Shown: in pieces, positions 63,772 to 64,000 of the stretch
Numbering within the stretch: position 1 is the first letter of the stretch
Layout of the letters: each line of letters begins with the position of its first letter
NCBI GenBank assembly: GCA_027064525.1
Contig: JAMOPJ010000052.1
Location: 1 to 64,000, forward strand
Direction of reading: 5' to 3'
DNA length: 64,000 bases
From: Archaeoglobaceae archaeon
Lineage (GTDB): Archaea; Halobacteriota; Archaeoglobi; Archaeoglobales; Archaeoglobaceae
Notes under the pieces: model-generated
The model's database searches: none
Told to the model about the DNA's origin: nothing
The model's input: the letters and a program-made list of their open reading frames with translations, nothing else
Position numbers and translations under genes: made by a program

Positions 63772-64000
63772 ATGGTAAGGTCGATAATCAACCTCCCAAA
63801 AATCGTTGGATCCCTATCCAAGGCAGATAGAGAGCTCTTTGATCGAATTTACCGCTATTATATCGAAGTTGGAAGACTGAAGTTGCCCAACGGAATTAGA
63901 GAGACCGCATTAAGGGAATTCGGAGAATGCGAGGAGCAGACGATTGTCAGGATTACAAATAAAATAACACTCGAAAGCACGCTTTTCAACGAACTCAGGG
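63772..64000 (+). CDS. Hypothetical protein, 5' part (truncated by window edge)
   Basis: Open from ATG 63772 to the right edge (76 codons). The product starts VRSIINLPKIVGSLSKADRELF and continues ECEEQTIVRITNKITLESTLFNELR, a pattern resembling archaeal DUF4921-like proteins related to GalT-type nucleotidyltransferases; this is a weak guess. No clear ribosome site. Confidence 0.5.
   Translation, partial: MVRSIINLPKIVGSLSKADRELFDRIYRYYIEVGRLKLPNGIRETALREFGECEEQTIVRITNKITLESTLFNELR

Noticed and set aside
1-64000. tRNA, rRNA or CRISPR array
   Set aside because: Scanning by eye found no cloverleaf-like arms with GGTTCGAATCC-type T loops outside genes and no regularly spaced repeats.

Overview
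The window reads as chromosome of a hyperthermophilic euryarchaeon of the Archaeoglobales type. Archaeal hallmark genes are present: archaeosine synthesis (tgtA, arcS), GTP cyclohydrolase MptA for methanopterin, glycerol-1-phosphate dehydrogenase and a GGPP synthase for ether lipids, aIF1A, Cbf5, NMD3, and an archaeal-size TyrRS. An F420/Mer-like oxidoreductase, leaderless-looking TATA promoters and a tandem cohesin/dockerin pair like the one described in Archaeoglobus fulgidus point the same way. I cannot name the species from the sequence alone. I found no tRNA, rRNA, CRISPR array or intact insertion sequence.

Layout. 1-13.7 kb is a cell-surface and glycosylation locus: two family-2 glycosyltransferases, a giant membrane protein with a large extracytoplasmic half, a GT4 glycosyltransferase, two secreted cohesin proteins (one also carries a dockerin), a Gfo/Idh/MocA sugar dehydrogenase, a secreted beta-helix protein and a hexapeptide acyltransferase. 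13.7-21.5 kb holds a nitroreductase, an ABC exporter, tgtA-arcS, a LeuC-type dehydratase and a membrane protein. 21.5-27.1 kb holds PHP and Mrp/NBP35 genes, then a long XRE-cupin regulator coupled to azlC-azlD, a lipoprotein and a GT2. 27.1-34.9 kb is central metabolism: PEP synthase divergent from GGPP synthase, a THUMP methyltransferase, a tandem universal stress protein, a Yip1 protein and IlvD. 35-44.2 kb holds a 1281-aa alpha-2-macroglobulin, MptA, an ABC exporter whose first permease carries a PrsW-like protease domain, PurE and a CYTH protein. 44.3-47.6 kb holds a flippase-like protein, a GT2, a small protein and Cbf5. 48-49.5 kb holds an OLD-like ATPase followed by a decayed PIN-domain gene. 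49.6-57.4 kb holds EgsA, HtpX, NMD3, a decayed restriction-modification island between 31-bp direct repeats, and a TIM-barrel/helicase pair. 57.4-64 kb holds a sugar nucleotidyltransferase, a Mer-like protein, aIF1A, TyrS, a small membrane protein, a PflX-like radical SAM protein, LysA and a gene running off the right edge.

Most notable observations: (1) two neighbouring cohesin genes share a perfect 158-bp repeat, which suggests recent gene conversion or duplication. (2) A PD-(D/E)xK nuclease plus beta-class methyltransferase pair, both frameshifted, sits between 31-bp direct repeats that split a formerly short divergent promoter region between nmd3 and a TIM-barrel gene; a long open frame that appears to fuse the nuclease to NMD3 is probably an artefact of this insertion. 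(3) An ATPase and decayed PIN nuclease pair could be a remnant defence module. (4) The window has an archaeal thioester alpha-2-macroglobulin and an ABC permease-protease fusion. Many head-to-head (convergent) gene pairs overlap at their 3' ends.
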